This document shows, one piece after another, positions 6,026-6,130 of a DNA stretch of 6,130 nucleotides. Every line of letters begins with the position of its first letter. Position 1 is the first letter of the stretch. The position numbers and the translations under genes are program-made. Below the pieces are notes generated by a model. It searched no databases. It had not been told where the DNA came from and saw only the letters and a list, made by a program, of their open reading frames with translations. Source of the stretch: Planctomycetota bacterium (lineage in GTDB: Bacteria; Planctomycetota; UBA11346); contig JACDGQ010000209.1 in NCBI GenBank assembly GCA_013821615.1, forward strand, positions 1-6,130, in the 5' to 3' direction.

Positions 6026-6052
6026 GGCGTCATCAATCCCCCATTCCTGGGG
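6026..6052. repeat. Candidate IS66 right terminal inverted repeat
   Basis: Read on the minus strand this is CCCCAGG...TGACGCC, the inverted counterpart of 3348-3371, with 3 more bases between the two blocks. GGGGAT/ATCCCC (6018-6023 with 6036-6041) adds a small stem overlapping its inner edge. It lies about 65-90 bases upstream of tnpA, a normal distance for an IS66 end. Confidence 0.4.
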
Positions 6053-6055
6053 TCA

Positions 6056-6130
6056 GAAGCCGACAACATGAGGCGGATTCATCGGTAAAAACAGCATGAA
6101 ATGCTTTCGCTCCTTCGATCTGCACCAGCG
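6056..6130. other. Right edge, no recognised gene
   Basis: A minus-strand frame open from the window edge to a TGA at 6053-6055 gives 25 residues, ending NPPHVVGF. It could be the tail of a neighbouring gene but is too short to judge. ACAGCATGA (6091-6099) is the inverted counterpart of TCATGCTGT (3404-3412) at the other end of the IS, so this stretch may belong to the element instead of its flank. Confidence 0.3.

Larger units (their letters stand above)
3344..6055 (-). mobile_element. IS66-family insertion sequence (tnpA-tnpB-tnpC)
   Basis: Three minus-strand genes in the order tnpA, tnpB, tnpC form the standard IS66 cassette, and all three reading frames are open. A length near 2.7 kb fits the family. 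The ends given are my best estimate. Just outside the genes, the left flank has TGGCCCCCAGG then TGACGCC (3344-3371), and the right flank read inward on the minus strand has TGACCCCAGG then TGACGCC (6055-6026): two collinear 7-base matches with a 3-base difference in spacing. A rival pair would put the ends near 3404 and 6099. IS66 elements usually make 8-base target duplications, but TCCATGGA on the left and GAAGCCGA on the right do not match. The element is probably mobilisable if its true ends are intact. Existence is sure; boundaries are not. Confidence 0.9.

Overview
This window looks like chromosomal accessory DNA from a high-GC Gram-negative bacterium. Protein-coding DNA is mostly above 60% GC, and the non-mobile proteins are exported (a type I signal peptide, a probable lipoprotein signal and an N-terminal membrane anchor). 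The short 'CCTCTGCG...TTAA' inverted repeats at the left edge resemble intergenic repeats I recall from Planctomycetes, Verrucomicrobia, Acidobacteria and similar phyla. That is memory, not a search result, and I cannot name a genus.

Layout. Bases 1-237 carry no gene but hold three successive inverted repeats, the last of which lies 33 bases past the stop of the first gene. Two minus-strand genes follow: a 387-residue secreted, beta-rich protein with Ig-like features (2163 to 1000) and, 3 bases downstream, a 252-residue cysteine-rich putative lipoprotein (996 to 238). They look translationally coupled. A 188-base divergent intergenic region (2164-2351) separates them from a plus-strand gene for a membrane-anchored HEAT-repeat-like protein (2352-3317). 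None of these three has a function I can name.

The right half is an apparently intact IS66-family insertion sequence on the minus strand: tnpA (5962 to 5573), tnpB (5579 to 5175, overlapping tnpA by 7 bases) and the DDE transposase tnpC (5116 to 3404). The transposase keeps its D, D and E motifs but lacks the cysteine pairs of the usual IS66 zinc finger. Two competing pairs of imperfect inverted repeats could be the ends of the element (about 3344/6055 or 3404/6099), and I saw no 8-base target duplication for the outer-left choice. The IS lies tail to tail with the HEAT-repeat gene and does not interrupt it.

I found no strong evidence of a novel defence, secretion or RNA-based system. The points most worth a second look are the coupled secreted pair with its compositionally odd lipoprotein, the repeat cluster at the left edge, the candidate leaderless promoter of tnpC, and the unresolved IS ends.
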